Position numbers and translations under genes: made by a program
Shown here: piece by piece, positions 62,226-64,000 of the stretch
Position numbering within the stretch: the first letter of the stretch is position 1
Layout: the number at the start of each line of letters is the position of its first letter
From: Sphingobacterium sp.
Lineage (GTDB): Bacteria > Bacteroidota > Bacteroidia > Sphingobacteriales > Sphingobacteriaceae
Direction: 5' to 3'
Assembly (NCBI GenBank): GCA_031286695.1
Contig: JAITTY010000006.1
Location: forward strand, 372,001 to 436,000
Length of the DNA: 64,000 nt
Notes under the pieces: model-generated
What the model was told of the DNA's origin: nothing
What the model saw: only the letters and a program-made list of their open reading frames with translations
Database searches by the model: none

Positions 62226-64000
62226 ATGCATAAACTAAACTCTTTTTATTTGATGCTGTTTTGCCTTATCTCCATCGTTCATGGAGCAGCAGGACAGGTG
62301 ATGAAAGCGGCACAATGCCAAGATTATCAGATCGAGGGGCGAAAGGTGATTTTCAATTGCAGCGATGGTGCTAAGTTGGAGCTTTATTTTTGTAGCAGTT
62401 CTGTTGTTCGGATCTGGTATGATGCCAGCGGCACACTGCAAAGGAAGAATCCTTCCTTTGCAGTAGTTCATGAACAGCTTGAAGACATTGGTGAAATCAA
62501 GGTGAATGACGAACCGGCAACCTTCGAAATCTTCACCGGAAAGCTGCGTGTCCGTCTCAACAAGAATCCCATGCAATTGCTGATTTACGATAAGTGGCAA
62601 AAGTTGGTTTTCGGTGATTATAAAAGTCTTGGACACAGCACGAGCGGCACCAAGACCGTGGCACACAAAGTGCTGCGTCCCGATGAACAATTCTTTGGCC
62701 TAGGCGAAAAGACTGGGCCGCTCAATCGAAGAGGCCGGTCTTACAAGATGTGGAATAGCGACAAACCCTGTTATAGCAGTCAGGAAGATCCATTGTATAA
62801 AAGTATCCCTTTTTTCATGAGCAGCTATCATTATGGTATTTTTTTAGACAATACCTATAAAACGGCTTTTGATTTTGGAACCACCAGTACAGAATCCTAC
62901 TCCTTTGAAGCACCAGATGGTCCCTTTATCTACTATTTTATCTATGGCAAAGACTATAAGGAAATTCAGCAGCACTATATTGCATTGACCGGAAGACCGA
63001 TCATGCCACCAAGGTGGGCATTTGGTTTTGCGCAGAGCCGCGGACTCTATACACAGGAAGATCAAGCCCTCGAGGTCGCCGCCGAGTTTCGAAAGCGCCA
63101 AATCCCTTGTGATATCATCTATCAGGATATTGGCTGGACACAGGAGCTGCAAGATTTCAACTGGCGTAAAGGAAATTATAAAGATCCCAAAGGAATGCTC
63201 AAAAAGCTGAATGAACAAGGCTTTAAGATGATTCTCTCACAAGATCCCGTGGTGTCGCAAGCAAATAAAAATCAGTGGCAGGAGGCGCATCAAAAAGGCT
63301 ATTTTGTCAAGGACCGTCGTACGGGCACATCTTATGATATGCCTTGGCCATGGGGTGGTAATTGTGGTGTCGTTGATTTTACAAATCCATCCGTGGCCGA
63401 CTGGTGGGGGCAGCTCCAGCAGAAGCCCCTCGCCGATGGTGTGAGTGGTTTTTGGACAGATATGGGGGAGCCTGCCTGGAGCAATGAAGAGGATGTTGAT
63501 AGACTTCATATGCAACACCAGTTAGGCATGCATGCCGAGATCCACAACGTATACGGTCTTACCTGGGATAAAGTGGTGAAAGAACAGTTTGACAAGCGTA
63601 ATCCCAATAAGCGGATCTTTCAGATGACACGCGCAGCTTATGCCGGACTTCAGCGCTATACCTTTGGTTGGTCGGGCGATAGTGGCAGTGGGACCGAAGT
63701 AATTGAAGGCTGGAGCCAATTGGCCAATCAGGTTGCGGTCGGATTATCGGCGGGGCTTGGTGGTATTCCGTTCTGGACGACAGATATTTCAGGTTACTGT
63801 GGAGACATTACAGATTACCCTGCTATGGCAGAGCTGTATACACGTTGGATGCAATTTGGTATTTTTAATCCATTGAGCCGCGCCCATCACGAGGGCAACA
63901 ATGCGGTCGAACCCTGGTTATTTGGTGAGGTCGCCGAAAAAAATGCCAAGACAGCCATTGAACTCAAATATCAACTCTTTCCATATCTCTATTCCTATGC
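62226..64000 (+). CDS. GH31 alpha-glucosidase, cut by right edge
   Basis: An open frame from the ATG at 62226 reaches the window end without a stop, 591 residues so far (family usually 650-850). Signal peptide about 1-23 (FYLMLFCLISIVHGAAGQ), so periplasmic. N-terminal beta domain about 25-240 with DEQFFGLGEKTG, then the catalytic barrel with WAFGFAQSRG, nucleophile D412 in GFWTDMGEPAW and acid/base D485 in WSGDSGSG, later IPFWTTDISGY. GH31 members in dextran loci cleave isomalto-oligosaccharides to glucose. It starts 9 bp after the GH66 stop, so the two are co-expressed. The truncation is due to the window, not the gene. Confidence 0.93.
   Translation, partial: MHKLNSFYLMLFCLISIVHGAAGQVMKAAQCQDYQIEGRKVIFNCSDGAKLELYFCSSSVVRIWYDASGTLQRKNPSFAVVHEQLEDIGEIKVNDEPATFEIFTGKLRVRLNKNPMQLLIYDKWQKLVFGDYKSLGHSTSGTKTVAHKVLRPDEQFFGLGEKTGPLNRRGRSYKMWNSDKPCYSSQEDPLYKSIPFFMSSYHYGIFLDNTYKTAFDFGTTSTESYSFEAPDGPFIYYFIYGKDYKEIQQHYIALTGRPIMPPRWAFGFAQSRGLYTQEDQALEVAAEFRKRQIPCDIIYQDIGWTQELQDFNWRKGNYKDPKGMLKKLNEQGFKMILSQDPVVSQANKNQWQEAHQKGYFVKDRRTGTSYDMPWPWGGNCGVVDFTNPSVADWWGQLQQKPLADGVSGFWTDMGEPAWSNEEDVDRLHMQHQLGMHAEIHNVYGLTWDKVVKEQFDKRNPNKRIFQMTRAAYAGLQRYTFGWSGDSGSGTEVIEGWSQLANQVAVGLSAGLGGIPFWTTDISGYCGDITDYPAMAELYTRWMQFGIFNPLSRAHHEGNNAVEPWLFGEVAEKNAKTAIELKYQLFPYLYSY

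Noticed and set aside
1..64000. CRISPR arrays, tRNA and rRNA genes
   Set aside because: No regularly spaced direct repeats and no tRNA or rRNA signatures were seen on reading both strands.

Overview
The window looks like chromosome of a Bacteroidota species, most likely Sphingobacteriaceae (Sphingobacterium or Pedobacter type). Reasons: many TonB-dependent receptors, two SusC/SusD pairs, two FecI-type sigma / FecR anti-sigma pairs, AraC regulators, abundant lipoproteins, and promoter-like TAnnTTTG boxes. The genus is inference. No rRNA, tRNA, CRISPR array, intact transposon or prophage was seen.

Layout. 1-3.5 kb: housekeeping-type genes, including a left-edge fragment, a 59-residue membrane protein, a cupin, a TPR lipoprotein, and an EamA exporter divergent from an Lrp/AsnC regulator with a palindrome between them. 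3.9-6.3 kb: a siderophore-type TonB receptor closed by a 27-bp perfect hairpin. 6.5-8.8 kb: small envelope proteins of unknown role, plus a metallopeptidase remnant. 9.1-24.5 kb: a large same-strand unit of sigma factor, FecR, STN-type TonB receptor, two DUF4397-like lipoproteins, three fasciclin (FAS1) lipoproteins and an Oar-like TonB receptor. It has no SusD and no recognisable enzyme, and is the best candidate for an undescribed system. 24.5-28.2 kb: a fatty acid desaturase and an outer-membrane beta-barrel receptor on the minus strand.

28.5-36.1 kb is AT-rich accessory DNA. It holds a TlpA-like protein, a tandem pair of C39-like cysteine peptidases of which one has lost its catalytic Cys and His, an EreA/TIKI-like lipoprotein, a decapitated AraC gene, an unknown lipoprotein and an intact AraC regulator. 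36.7-38.1 kb: a GH43 enzyme resembling exo-beta-1,3-galactanases. 38.3-46.2 kb (minus): sigma, FecR, SusC with STN, SusD, TlpA. 46.3-47.1 kb: gene remnants and one small ORF. 47.2-50.6 kb (minus): two tandem TIG-domain lipoproteins. 50.9-52.4 kb: a rhomboid protease.

52.5-64.0 kb: a dextran (alpha-1,6-glucan) utilisation locus in the order DUF6377/SusR-type regulator, SusC, SusD, SusE-like, GH66, GH31 (cut by the right edge). As I recall, this matches the Bacteroides thetaiotaomicron BT3091-BT3086 dextran locus. Expected flow: the surface GH66 lipoprotein cuts dextran, the SusE/SusD lipoproteins bind the products, SusC imports them, and periplasmic GH31 releases glucose. A 24-bp dyad lies ahead of susC and a hairpin lies between the SusE-like and GH66 genes.

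The window shows two control styles side by side. Two receptor loci carry the STN domain with a sigma/anti-sigma pair. The dextran SusC lacks STN and is preceded by a membrane-spanning one-component regulator.
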